This document shows positions 1 to 11,410 of a DNA stretch of 24,424 nt, in pieces. This DNA comes from Saccoglossus kowalevskii (taxonomy: Eukaryota > Hemichordata > Enteropneusta > Harrimaniidae). Under the pieces are notes generated by a model, which was not told the origin of the DNA, made no database searches, and worked only from the letters and a program-made list of their open reading frames with translations. How positions within the stretch are numbered: position 1 is the first letter of the stretch; each line of letters starts with the position of its first letter. The stretch lies in NCBI RefSeq assembly GCF_000003605.2, contig NW_003124912.1:55966-80389 (forward strand), read 5' to 3'. Both the position numbers and the translations under genes were made by a program.

Positions 1-499
1 ATTGGTATTGACACCCCTCCAAGTTTACACAGATTTTGAATGAGAAGTGGTCACAATTTGTAACAGATGTGCTGAGTATTTGTAGACAGACAGACATCCC
101 ATAATCCATACATATTAAAAATAATTGATTCATGCATGAATTTATGATTTCTTTAAGACCCCAAATAGCAGGCAACTGATGATCATTTTGAAAGTACTAT
201 TGGGGGGGGGGGGGTACAAAACAAATGTGACATCTACATTCTTTCAAATGTTAAATTCATGTCTCAATGTTAAAATAATAGCTTTTAATTCTTAAAAAGG
301 CCTTGCAGTCAACCATGTACATATGGTCAAGCATATGATGACTTTTTCCTTAATCTTAACAAAAATTTCTATGGTTATCTATGTCTTATTTGAAAATGGA
401 ATTAAGGATAAAAAAGACTATCAATTTAGGCTTGTTAGAGAACTTTACATCTTGCAAAAGAAAATTGCAATACAATGTGATACAAAATATTATCCTCAC

Positions 500-3400
500 C
501 TGTTGCCACTGGTTTGGTTGATATATTTGATCCAGTCATGGTCAATCTTTTATATGTGTGCTCCCAAAACTCTTTGTAGATGTTATCAGTATTTTGAGAT
601 TTTCTGTTATAAACTGACAGCCTCTCCTGAGGGGGAGAGGGTAATAAGATTGTTTGATTTGTCTGATTCAGTCCATGCAACAGAAAACATTATATAAACA
701 GCAGCCTTCAAGATTTCTACAAATCTCAGCTCATATTTCACACTTATTTATGTTCAATTGACAGTGTTCTTCCTGAGACAATTACCATAGAGTATAGCAT
801 AACAATAGAATGTGTTAATCACCTCTATTGTATTTATTGTTATGCATAAATAGCTTTATTATTTATCTAAAATTAACTCTATAATACTCTGTTATATGAT
901 ATGAGCTATATGACCTAAAGTAAACACAAAGAACAAAATTAATTTAAAATGCCCACTCACACGATACAACTTATTTCTACTTTTTCAAATTTCTTAAATA
1001 ATCTATCAAAAGATCACTCATATTATCAACTTTTTTAAGATTTTCAAAATAGCAATAATGGGTTAAAAAAGTGAATGTGAATCCAGACAAACTCATTTAG
1101 TTTTGGCATTCCTATTGCCCTGAAATGAACATTAGTGAAATAACAAAATAACAATAATACATCATATTCGATAAAATGCATTTTATCCCAGGTCTGATTT
1201 CGAAAACTTTTAATTTTAAATATACTTACATATCTGGGCAGATTTCCCATAGTCTGTCGTGTAAACGCCTTCGGACGTTGCTTAAAAAAATCCACACCTT
1301 GATTATTGAGAATACTTGCTAAAGCAGAATTATCACTTTCAAAGTCAATCCCGCTATCTGAAAACCAAAACATATTTTTCATTGTACTTAGATGTGCTGT
1401 ATTTTTCGCCAATTTTCGCCAATTTGTTGTTACACTTTCATTGCATTGCTTAGTAGCAAATGATCACGGTAGCGAAATCCAGTCATGGTGTGTTTCACAG
1501 ATAACATTATTACTTAGTATCGATTATAATCATGTACAAAAAATAAAATGCAAGTAAAATTTAACTTAATTCAATTTAATTTAATCGTAAGCGAATGTTT
1601 CCGGTTGCATGTCAACACTTGAGGCGATACGATATCCGACCTGAATTGTGTTCTTTGACCTGATGGGCTGGATGATGCCAACGTGATCAATTTACCATGG
1701 CTCATTTAAATAATGTATGTTAACGTAAGAACGCAATGCAGAAGAGATTTGTCTATGTTTGTGATCTTTTGGCTTTGATTTTGATGGGAAAACGGCATGA
1801 TTTTTTCAAATCAAGAAATTATTTATTTTTGAAAATTAAACTGAGCATTTGAAGAATAATTTAACATTGTTTACTGTGAAAACGGTACATTTGAAACAGA
1901 ACATTTTCGCGTAGTTTTAATTTCGCGTTTATGGACGCGAAATTGGAAACAACACAAATATTTTCTACTTCTACAGTAGACAAAAGAGACGTGTTTCAAG
2001 AGAATATAGACAGATTTCTTAAAATCTGTTAGAAACAAACCGAATTTTTTGCATAAAAGCCGCACAGTAGCAGTGAGGGACTTTCGGGATCGCGTATATC
2101 GCCGATAACCGGAGGTCGATCTGCCAGCGCCCATTCATGATCATTACGCGCCAAAATTTCAACTCTGTCTGGCGCTTACTTGGGGTGAAAAATACACCAA
2201 TACTGGCGCCTCGTTGAAGGTGGCGCTTAACTGAAGACAAATACGGTACCCGGTACATACAATTTTGAAAGGTGGTGGCAGTACAAAAAACTTTGTATAC
2301 GCTTGTAAAAAAATCTAGTGCTGAAAAACCGTGACACTTTACCGTACTTCCCTGAGTATAAGCCCCTCCCCGAGTATAGGCCCAGGGTGTTTTTACCGGG
2401 CGTCGGCGACATTTATTAAAATATGCATGTAAAAATTTTATTTCATTGCATAAAAACATGATTGGTACAATAGTTTGGTTCCAGTTTTTACGAGAAAACT
2501 CACATTAATTTCAAAGTGCATGGTGGGCGAACGTACATAGTTCGCACGTTTTCCATTCTGTTATTTACTCGGGATGAACCCTGATGTTGCAATACTGAAA
2601 TAATCCATATTTCTTTTGAGTAGTAGTTTTCCAAACAGCAAAAATGTGCTCGTCAAGTCGTGAACCTGGACACTATCACCTTTTTACTTTTCCGAATAAT
2701 CTTGTCCATTGAGACTATCGTGAATAGGGTGTGAACGAGCAAACTATTCTTCGACATGACTTGTTGGCGGCTGTGAAAGGTTTAAATACTTCCCTCACCC
2801 TCAGTTTACCTTTCGAAAATTGCGAATCAACAGCTTTTAGGGAGAAAGTCACCGTTTTTTGTCAAAATCAGTGTTAACAGATCGCATTTTAACATTGCGG
2901 TAATACACTTCCGCATTGCGTTGGTAAAAATACTTCGTCAATAATTGGAAAACTTCGATTTTCATTGGTTAACGAAAGACGTGACCTGTTAGGTCAAATG
3001 AAGTTGTTCAAGTCAAATTATGATGAAACCATGGCGGAAATAGCTTTGTATCAAGAGTTTGTGTACGATCTTGCTTTCGACCGTTTTCCCACTTACCCTA
3101 ACCATTTTTGCAACGTAAATTCAGATGGTATGTGAATCGTATTGTAATAAAATTTTTGTTTTTTGTTCATATTTGTTTCTTCATTGTAAAAAGCGTAGTT
3201 GAAATCAATGACGGCTCGTTTTGAATTTTTGTTTTCTCAAAAAGACGTAATATTCTTCCAAAACCAATGTGAAAGAAATATGTAATTTGGATAATGTTTC
3301 GAGGCTAGGAAGATGGTTACAGTTTTAAATGCACCAAAAAAATATCTTTTCTAAGGTGATCCTCGAGTATAAGCACACCCCTTATTTATGTTCAGGCCCT

Positions 3401-6400
3401 TGGGCTTATACTCTGGGAAGTACGGTATATTGTTTATATTAGATTAAAACAAACTTTTGAACTTACACATCCACTACACAAACACCTATCACACACTCAC
3501 TCAGTCAATCAGTCAGTACAAATTTTGAATTCTCACCTTTCTGTTGATCTGCAAGTGACTTCGCTTCTCTATTGGCTTTGATGGGGTCTTCTTTGCGTTT
3601 TACAATTTCTTTGGTAACTGGAGAAGGTTTCTTTTCAATATTCCTATTATTATTATTGACAGTACCAGCTGAAAGACTTCCAAGTACCTGTCGAGTGGGA
3701 CTTTCTTCTGATATTGGTTTTATTTGAAATGGAAATCCAGACTCTTTGTGCCTTTCTCTAACCCTGTGAAAGTCAACACATTTGTTATGAGATATCCACC
3801 CCAAATGTTTATTACATCTGTATAAATCTGATTGGAAATTGATTTCACCTGTATTGGATTTTCAGCTAAAAACAATGTTTGGTAGGTTTGGAAGTCTATG
3901 ACAGGAAATTACACTAGTAAAATATATAGAAGTACCAAATATTTAGAAATACAAGTTTTGCACATCAAAGTTCAATGTGTCTGGAAGCTGTTGAATGTTT
4001 GTGTAAATTCAAATTAATTAAACAGAACCTGTGGGGGTTGGCAAAAATTAAAAATATTAATTAATTAAAAGGTGGTGGTTGTCACAATTGCATGCAATTT
4101 AAAGTTATGTAAATAAACAATTATTTGAGCAACATGTTTATGTTGCTATGGGGACCCATATAAATGCAAATTAAGACCATAGTCTTTCAAGATATTTGGC
4201 CACTATTAAAAGAAATATTTAAACTTCCATCAGTTTTTTCATGCTGTTTACTAAATAAAAATATATGGTGACCAAACAAAACATGATTAAAACTATAAGA
4301 ATTTTTGAGCTATTTACCATTGGTTTCTATGCATTTTAAAAAGTTTATGACGTCTATCATAATTGTTTACTTTGAAAATAGTTCCAAAAATGTACATTTT
4401 TTTCTCTAACAAAATATTTCACGCTAAGTATTTTTCCTTCACCCTTATTAAACACATGGCCTGTAAGATTTTTTTTTACAATAGATATTGGCGATCCATG
4501 ACTATGGAGGCTTTCAGCAGTTGAAGTGTTAATACATGTAGGTTGAATACCTGTGAACAAGTGCAACTGCATTCACTAAAAAGTTTAGTGACAGTGCAAG
4601 ACAGAATACTTTAAATTGGGTGGTTTTCATTATCTGTGCAAAATCATTTGTGCCATGAATTTGTGGTTTAAAAAAAAGTATTTACTCAACCAATATTTTC
4701 TTGGAAAAAGAACACATTTTATAGTATTAATTTATAGGTATTTAAAAGTGATGTATATTTCATTTCACATCGTTGTCCAAACCAAGATGGTCCATAACAG
4801 CAAGTCTTCTGAAATATTAGAGCAACAAGGTAGCTAACTTACATACTTATTTGCTAACTAATTTGGTTTTGACAAAAGCAGGTGACGTTAAATTTGATTC
4901 ATTTCATTCTGTCACCAACAAATACTATCATATCTCTTATAAAATAATATTTTATGAGGTTTTACAGGATTGATAAGTACAGTATACAAAATTGTTTGAC
5001 AGCTTTAGATAAAAACAAACTTGACAGCAAATTAGTGAGCAAGTTCTCCTTACTTGCTGCCCCAATACTTCCGAGACTTGCTGTGAATTATGTATACAGT
5101 CTATGTTGCACTTTTTTTAAAAAACTTTGTTATTACCATGTATGAGGCAAAATAGACTTTTCCCTCATGATATGGACTTGCCACATACATGTACATTACT
5201 GGTACAATGATTACTGCCACATAGTAGCAAAATACATGTACATTAAGAAGTTTGCATAAATCAAAAACTACCAGGAACTGGATGTAACTATGTTGGGTCT
5301 GCTGTAATTGTAAATACAAACTAACCTGTCAGTAGCAATAGTAGGTCTTTTACTGTCTTCCCTCTCTTGCAATGCTCTGCTGTCCACGATGGAATTTAAA
5401 GCATCTTGGTCCAGTTCAAAGAAGTCCTCGTCTTTTTCAGCCTCAGTACCCTCATCAGTTAGCAAATCTCTACATACAGCTGGGTGAAACTTGGTTCCTG
5501 GTTTTGTCAAATCAAACTCGTGTACCTAAAAAACAATGAAATCATTTTTACTTTCTGAAATTTTAATAGAGGTAAAACTAATGAGGGAGTATTACACTTA
5601 AATATTATATTTTTCAACATTGATATTCAATAACTTCTTTGGAAAAACATACTTAACATTACAGTATAGACATTGTCCTTATATTAATTGTAATGTCGGC
5701 AAACTGAAATTGAAAGGTCTTTTATTTTGGAGTAATTTGGCTAAAAATCATATCTGATGTTACATTGTTTGAGAGTAATACTGATCAAAACCTGAGATAT
5801 TGCACCTTCCATCGTTTAAGATATTTATTGTTTTCACCTAAATAATTCCCATCATGCATTGCTGTTTGAATTCTGCTTTGGGAATGCGCTAAACACAGGT
5901 AACTTAGGAAGTACACTGTACATAATGTTTGATGTTCAAAGTTCGTTGAGACTCTGATAACACAAGTAAAATAGTCTGCCCATAAAATCTATCATTCGAA
6001 TCGTACGGCCCCGTGTCTTCTACCTATAGGCATTTACACGATACCGTGCAGGATTGCATAGGCTAATTGCGTATCTTAAGCAGTGAGATCTGATTGGGCG
6101 CGCCTCGAAACAAGGCGCCCAATCAGCTTGGACGTACCAAATTATAAAACAAAATTCCACTTCCTGTTTTTGTCACTATGAAGACATCCTTCCCACACAG
6201 AACTGTGTCGAATGCCTGTACCTGATGAGGCTTGGGGGCACCTACACCGAAAACTTTCGCAATTTTATCATCACAAATATCACGATTCATGGGTGCCGCC
6301 ATTTTGTTGAAAATGAAACGCCAAATTGGGATTTGTAACACGCAAACTGATTGGGCAATGATTAGCCGCAACTGACTACTGGGGGCGCTGTTAGAATACG

Positions 6401-9087
6401 CATATTTGATGGTCGTTCTGCCAAGGTCTGTTTAGAGGCTTGGCCAAATAAACTTAGACCTTGGCTAGCGAAGATGATAAAATCAAAAAGGAAGAATCTA
6501 ATGGCTCTACAGGAAACAACTCAAGAGTCTAGTGTACTTCTCAGAATACTGGAAAATGCTGAACATTGAATGTTGATTTTGCAATTTAACATTTTCAACC
6601 GTCGAACAGGGAATTTGATGTGTGATTTGGTGACACCCTAGGATGATGAAAACTTCACATAACTGCTCAGTAACATTTGGCTAGGGATAAGAAATTTCCG
6701 TTGTGGATACTGTCTGAATACCATAACATGTAGCTGTGGCATTTATTTAAGAACACGTTACTTGACATGTCAAAGGATTCAAACACAATTTTGCCGACAA
6801 TACAAACTTTAACATACCTGCGTCATCGGCTTCTTGGTGCAAGCTTTGCCCTAAAGAGAAAAAGAGTATTTCACATTACTCAATGGATAAACACAATTGT
6901 AAAGACATGCAATTGTACACTTATCTCCTTTGTACATGTGTATAATTATGCTTCTATTTTTATTTAGTCTTTTATACACACTTACAGATTAGGATTGTTA
7001 TTATTGTTCATTGCATACATACAATGGCTTAATAAGTTTTCCTATAGACTATTTTCATACTGTATAATGATTTACGGTATGTCATTTGTGAAAACAAAAT
7101 TTCGTTGCTATAAAAAAATATTATAACTCACAAAAATCAAGAAAAATTGTCCCTTTGCGCAATTAAAGTAGTTTACAGCAGTGGACAATGGCACTGAAAT
7201 GGAGTTTATGACCCTAATTCATATTTGTTTTTTGAGTCGGTGCAAGTGTCGTGCAGTGTTGTTTTGAGTACATTTACTATGAAATAATACATTTACACTA
7301 AGTTTTTTCTTTTGGCAGCACGAGATAAGTCAAGTACATGTAATATTATGGTTGATTGTACTTACAATTTGTAACTTAGTATTCCAGTTTTTATGAAGTT
7401 TATTGAAGTCAGGTACGCGTCTAACTTTTGACATTTTCTGAGTAGCCTGCTCTTTTTTTTTGTCATCATCTTGCTTGTTATCACTCACTGGTATAGGTAT
7501 CCTAATAAGAAATGGGAAAATTAAATTACAATTGTTTCAAATTTGTACAAATACATGTTTCCATGCTGTATATGATGGAAGCATAGCTGTAACAGATCAG
7601 AAGCTATCATTGCCATCCATCATAGCTTACACTCTACTGCAGAGAAAACATGGGACAGTGATGGGAGAAATTTGTTGGGACATACATGTATAGGGTTTCA
7701 AGGCTAACTTTTTTTTAATGGAAGCTAAGCTGGGTTACCAGTCTAAGAGTCAGTAACCATGGCAGCATTGGGTAGTTCATCAGGTTTAGTTGGTATTTAC
7801 AGCCAAGCACAAAAATGTGAAAACAAACAATTGTCATCCACAAGTTTATATAAAACTGGTACATGTGTATGAAACAAATTTATTATTATTAGAAATTGTC
7901 CTATTGAAAAATGCTAACCCATGGACAAGAAATTGACAGTTTTCCATGAGCTACATGTACTGTTGATTTTGACTTTCATGGAATTTTAGTTATAATGAAC
8001 ACCATCAAATGATCAAGCCCTGGCAATTTCTATGAATATAGCTTATATGTATTCATACCAACATATATACACATATGTAAATATGTCTAGACTGTAGACA
8101 CAAATCTGCAGGTACTGAATATTTTGAAGCAAAGTAGATGATCAGTGAGTTGTTTTTATCCTACAACATTCAGACCAATCTCAATGACAAAATATTGGTG
8201 GTTTTCACTGTAAGATCTAAGGTTTAAGACAGGTTTTAGAATTATGTTTGTTTAAAACTGACAGAATAAAACTAGCAGTACCCCCATACGTTACCTTGTG
8301 GAAGCTCCCTTAGCTGAATTACCTCTGGTAGCTCTTGCGTTAGATGTTGTTCTTTTTGGTAGAGGTCTTAGAATGTAAAAAAAAAAAAGAAGATTTTTTA
8401 AAATTGTACATGTTGTAGTTGTATTTCTTATATGTAACTATAATCTTACATGAACTCCATTGCTATGTCTTGTTGACAACTACCGTAAACAGACACTGCT
8501 CAAATGAAAGAAATACACGAACACAAGCTGAAAATAACTCAGCTGCCATAGAAATGTTGTTAATATTTTGATCAGATAATGTACTCATTTGGTAGATTAT
8601 GCATTATCTACCAAACTCATTCATTATTAATTATATAATTGCATCAAATTGTGTTAAATATTATGTGTTATAATCATAATATTGCCCTTACTAACTCGTG
8701 TTATTATTTTTACTATTTTATGATTTTAAAATCTAGAATACAATATATATTTTACTTGCAAAGAAATGTTGATACTAGTATATTGTAAATTGTTGTGATT
8801 AGGGAGCATATCTCCTTAAAATGATATAAATTGGAAAAGGGATTTATTATTAAGCTCTTCTAGGACTTGATTTTGGCGAGTGACAGTGGATTTTTTTTCA
8901 GCTCCATGGACTGTGATTCATGGAGATAAAAAAACATCATCGATATAAAATTAATGCTTTGACGCATTGTCTGAGCATTGTATTTCAGACGATAACCCGT
9001 TTCTATTATCATATTTTGAATTACCTACCTCGAACTGGGCATCCGCTTAGACGGAGCAACGGTTACCGCTCTGCTTGATGTGGGCAT
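500..9087 (-). CDS. TROAP: Tastin (TROAP)-like protein, 8 coding exons, 3' end outside window
   Basis: Spliced exons (plus-strand coordinates, transcribed right to left): 9029-9087, 8295-8366, 7366-7501, 6818-6850, 5326-5525, 3537-3763, 1230-1357, 500-626. All have GT-AG borders and compatible phases, giving 327 codons with no stop. The last exon ends in phase 1, so the gene continues past position 1. The N-terminus is basic and Ser/Thr/Pro-rich (MPTSSRAVTVAPSKR). Residues 73-83 read VPDFNKLHKNW and 90-99 GKACTKKPMT, followed by HEFDL; this is a short-motif style seen in microtubule/spindle proteins. Residues 246-264 (IDFESDNSALASILNNQGV) match the pattern I recall from vertebrate tastin (I-E-F, AL-A-T-IL, E-G-V), and RLSVY (287-291) follows at the expected place. 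Tastin is a cytoplasmic protein needed for bipolar spindles and centrosome integrity. The exon structure is directly visible. The TROAP name rests on remembered motifs, so it is probable rather than certain. Confidence 0.72.
1919..1944. repeat. Perfect 9-bp inverted repeat
   Basis: AATTTCGCG and CGCGAAATT face each other across an 8-bp loop. It lies in a CG-rich patch of an otherwise AT-rich intron. It may be part of an old transposon end, but no partner copy was seen in the window. Confidence 0.5.
2342..3425. mobile_element. 1084-bp DNA transposon with 24-bp TIRs and TA target duplication
   Basis: The left end (2342-2365) starts CCGTACTTCCCTGAGTATAA. The right end (3402-3425) is its reverse complement with one mismatch in 24 bp. 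Both ends are flanked by TA (2340-2341 and 3426-3427), the target duplication typical of Tc1/mariner/pogo elements. Variants of the word GAGTATAAGC recur inside each end (2371-2380 and 3364-3374), resembling the subterminal GTATAAGCC repeats of pogo/Tigger-type elements. No transposase ORF is visible, so it is non-autonomous. It lies in a TROAP-like intron. The boundaries are seen directly; the superfamily is inferred. Confidence 0.75.
3031..3127 (+). other. Possible short coding exon inside the TIR element
   Basis: An ATG in good context (GAAACCATGG) opens a 32-codon stretch beginning MAEIALYQEFVYDLAF and ending at a consensus donor (GATG|GTATGT). Unspliced it stops two codons later. This could be the first exon of a lost transposase, a captured host exon, or chance. 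No family is recognised and no downstream exon was found in the element. Confidence 0.25.
3764..5325 (-). other. Intron of the TROAP-like gene, no further feature
   Basis: AT-rich sequence with a GTTAGT donor beside 5326 and a TTTCACAG acceptor beside 3763. I see no conserved coding segment, RNA gene or clear transposon end. Short ORFs here are low-complexity and lack plausible splice context. Confidence 0.55.
6090..6126. repeat. 12-bp inverted repeat with two facing CCAAT boxes
   Basis: CTGATTGGGCGC (6090-6101) and GCGCCCAATCAG (6115-6126) are perfect complements around a 13-bp loop. Each arm contains a CCAAT box in opposite orientation. A third related word, CTGATTGGGC, lies at about 6347-6356 on the other side of the helicase fragment. 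It could be a transposon end or a bidirectional promoter remnant. Confidence 0.6.
6123..6302 (-). pseudogene. RecQ/DExH-type helicase N-terminal exon fragment
   Basis: From an ATG at 6302 in strong context (CAAAATGGCGGC) the frame reads MAAPMNRDICDDKIAKVFG, then GAPKPHQVQAFDTVLCGKDV, then FIVTKTGSG. This matches the start of RecQ-like helicases: F-G-x-x-x-x-K-x-x-Q preceding the nucleotide-binding site, then GKDVF and Walker A TKTGSGKS. The essential K-S after GSG is missing: GSG (ending near 6156) runs into ILFYNLVRPS and a stop close to the inverted repeat. It is therefore broken, or only a first exon whose partner exons are elsewhere. It lies in the TROAP-like intron between 5526 and 6817, on the same strand. 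Helicase motif recognition is confident; pseudogene status is inferred. Confidence 0.6.
6303..6371 (-). promoter_or_regulatory. Promoter-like segment upstream of the helicase fragment
   Basis: Read on the minus strand, a CCAAT box (plus 6350-6354) lies about 50 nt before the ATG. An E2F-like TTTGGCG word (near plus 6329-6335) and an AAAATGGCGGC word resembling a YY1 site over the start codon follow. There is no TATA box. This looks like a TATA-less promoter kept with its first exon. It is motif-based only. Confidence 0.35.
6851..9028 (-). other. Introns between TROAP-like exons 1-4, no further feature
   Basis: Apart from the exons at 7366-7501 and 8295-8366, this is AT-rich intron sequence. 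The acceptor tracts are clear: CTCTTTAG before 6850, TTCTTATTAG before 7501, and a poly-T then ACATTCTAAG before 8366. No embedded gene, RNA or transposon end is supported. Confidence 0.55.
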
Positions 9088-9180
9088 GGTGAATGTCCAC
9101 TTTGTGAGCTAAAACTTTTACCCAAGCTATAAATTCCCAGTGCTGTGGCGATTTATAGTAATCGATCGTCCGATGACGCT
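9088..9180 (-). promoter_or_regulatory. Candidate core promoter / 5' UTR of the TROAP-like gene
   Basis: Immediately upstream of the ATG at 9087, which has a reasonable start context (CATTCACCATGC). On the minus strand a TATAAAT word (plus 9151-9157) lies about 65 nt upstream of the ATG, and an inverted CCAAT box sits further out near 9425-9431. No transcription start can be fixed from sequence alone, and a non-coding first exon further upstream is possible. Confidence 0.3.
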
Positions 9181-9589
9181 GAGCTCAAGTTCAAAGTGGC
9201 ATCATTTACCACTATAAAGCAAAAGCAATAATATAAGTTGTCGACATTTGAAAATATAGTTTCTCTTAGAATATGTCGGACAGGCAGCACAAAGCTGTTG
9301 TGATATACATATGTTCTCAGTCGGGCTTCTAATAGCGAAATAAAAAAGGAAGACACCACAAGCAAAGATCCGAGAACAAGTTCGACAACCAAATTTCCCG
9401 GACGGTTACAGTAAATAAGACCAGCCAATCAGTGAGCACGTAAACAAACATGGCCGAGTAGATCGCGAATATCTCAAGAAAGGAAACGAGATTTCACGAG
9501 ACTTTGTTTTAACTGCCCACAATGCAATGCAAAAAGAGGAACTTACTACTAGTTTATGAGGGTCGACAAGGGGTATTTTTGTAAGCTGT

Positions 9590-9930
9590 AATAATTGTTT
9601 TGTTTTTTTCATTTTCGTAATAATGTAATTTAAATAAATAAAAAAAAACGTAAATTCGTAGACATGGGCAAGGTGTAAAATGTAATCAGCTATTTTATTC
9701 GTCCGTAATTTGTACAAAAATCTAATTTTTTTGTAAGCATATAAAGCATTTTCGTAATTCGTATGCAATTTCCAATTTTGATTGTTAAACACAAATTATC
9801 AAAGATACTATAAAAATGTAAAATGTGTTCAGGAATTTGCTTTATCTGTAAAGTGTAAAAAAATAATTTCTACTGTAAATAGAACTTTCATTTTATTTCC
9901 TGTAAAAAAGTAAAATGTCGTTTTTATTCT
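9590..9930. repeat. AT-rich stretch of iterated GTAATT/GTAAAATGT words
   Basis: Loosely repeated words occur on the plus strand: CGTAAATTCGTAG, CCGTAATTTGTAC, CGTAATTCGTATG, and three GTAAAATGT copies near 9676, 9815 and 9907. Spacing is irregular, so this is not a clean tandem array. It may be a decayed repeat or the low-complexity part of a transposon. The minus-strand ORF across it is a composition artefact. Confidence 0.35.
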
Positions 9931-10027
9931 CTGTAACCTGTACCAAAGACATCCTAATGTCTTTGCCTGTACCGGCTACCCACCCCCTCCGGTAACAGTG
10001 GCGATGTGCAAAGCGTGAGATGCTGAA

Positions 10028-10285
10028 TTGTTCGAGCTACGGACATCGAGTTACGAAAACATCGAGTTACAAAAATGATCACACCCGCCAAACTTCGAAT
10101 TACGAGAAATATACAACGTTAAACGAGACAAAAATGCTATGCTGCCTATAACTCGAAGTTCGGTTAACTGTTAATTAAAGTTCGGAGTTACTAAATATTG
10201 ACAACCAACAAGAACAAAAAAATAGGTTTTCGTGACTCGATTACGAATTTGAAGATAATTATTATTATCATTCGAGTTATCTCCG
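10028..10285. repeat. Cluster of CGAGTTA words, possible decayed DNA transposon
   Basis: Words close to TCGAGTTAC recur in both orientations: ATCGAGTTAC twice near 10047-10070, TCGAATTACGAG near 10096, TAACTCGAAGTTCGGTTA near 10150, and TTCGAGTTAT near 10272. Such iterated words are common near the ends of pogo/Tigger-like elements, but I could not define terminal inverted repeats or a target duplication. Confidence 0.3.
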
Positions 10286-10724
10286 CTATAGCAACCAATA
10301 ATATACAAGCATAGCAACTATATATGTTCTTCACACCACGGATCAATCTCCCACACAGAGTTCTATTTTGTACGAATATATCTCTGCCACTACTCGGTCT
10401 TATGCTCGTCGTTGATTGGTTGATGCGTCACAGTGGTACTACTTTTAAAGACAGGGAGGGGATTGGCACGAGAGGGCGCCATCCGATCTGAATGGGACGT
10501 TTCGACGTCAGTCGTCCGTAGCCCACCGTCAAAGCAACAACGTCCCGTTTACGAACAGATGAAATAATTTAAGCAATTTCTTTACAGAATAATCCTCAAC
10601 GAAACATTTCATAGACAAAAACAGGCTCCAAAATTATGTCTATTGCAAAACAATTCAACCGACAACTAGTTTGACGCCACAATTTCTGGCTGGAGTGTCA
10701 TGATTTATATTTCAGCCTAACGGT

Positions 10725-10940
10725 GGTTGCCATGGCATCTACTGATAGGGGTTAAATGACGAGGTCAGTCAGTTTGACAGTGGTTGCCATGACATCTACT
10801 GATAACNNNNNNNNNNNNNNNNNNNNNNNNNNNNNNNNNNNNNNNNNNNNNNNNNNCCATGGCATTCTACTGATAGGGGTTAAATGACGAGGTCAGTCAG
10901 TTTGACAGTGGTTGCCATGACATCTACTGATAACAGGTTA
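10725..10940 (+). repeat. 57-bp tandem repeat interrupted by the assembly gap
   Basis: The unit contains GGTTGCCATGRCATCTACTG then GATAAC or GATAGG and recurs at a 57-bp period (GGTTGC at 10725, 10782 and again at 10910). A single related unit ends the window (24384-24424). The apparent copy number is unreliable because flanks on both sides of the gap are nearly the same sequence. Confidence 0.6.
10807..10856. other. Assembly gap of 50 Ns
   Basis: Fifty consecutive N. The 77 bases left of the gap (10730-10806) are repeated right of it (10857-10934) with one inserted T, so the two contigs may overlap rather than be separated. Confidence 0.99.
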
Positions 10941-11410
10941 ATGACAAGGCCAGATGGCGAGCTAGTCGAAATCAGCCAAAAACATCTTATGAGTCTGCAG
11001 TTTTAAAAGATTACAGTACAGTAGCTGTAATCCTAAACCAATCTTGTTTGCGATTCTAACAAATGTGGTATCTTTGTGGAATGTTATTGCAAGACTATTA
11101 CCCCATAAATATTAGTTAGTGTTGACATATAGTAGTGGGTTTCTAAATAGCTTGACGATTAATCAATTGATTATGATGTGTAAAACTTTCATGTGATTGG
11201 TTGTTTGTTTGAAGGCAAGGCCTTGGAGTCTCTTATACTGATTGTAATTGGTTAAGGAGTGACAAGAAATAAAGAGTGATTTAATGCTGTCTCGGGTGAA
11301 AAACCAAGGACTTAGCAGAGAATGAGTTGGAACGTGAATGGAGCTTGTGTGTGTTTCTTGTGAGTCTAGCGTGGAAAACGACCGAATCCCGGTTACCTAA
11401 GTGAAAGGTT

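Larger units (their letters stand above)
1358..3536 (-). other. Intron of the TROAP-like gene carrying a TIR element
   Basis: Bounded by a GTGAGA donor (beside 3537) and a TTTTCAG acceptor (beside 1357). It holds the TIR element at 2342-3425. Around 1870-2300 it has a GC-richer patch with a perfect inverted repeat and several GGCGC words. No other coding exon is supported here; the minus-strand ORFs near 1871-2459 show no family motif or splice pattern. Confidence 0.6.
10696..11410 (+). mobile_element. LTR-like segment (solo or partial LTR)
   Basis: It begins near TGTCATGATTTATATTTCAG, the same word found in the 3' LTR start at about 24370. It shares diverged blocks with 22890-23310 in the same order: ACGATTAATCAA, TGATTGG then TTGAAGG, GAGTCT, TGTAATTGGTTA, AATAAAGAG (a polyadenylation-like signal), GTTGRAACGT, TTGTGTGTG and CGATCCCG-like. 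Order and spacing fit U3-R-U5 of one LTR family. It contains the 57-bp repeat and the assembly gap. The right boundary is approximate and no target duplication was identified. Confidence 0.45.
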
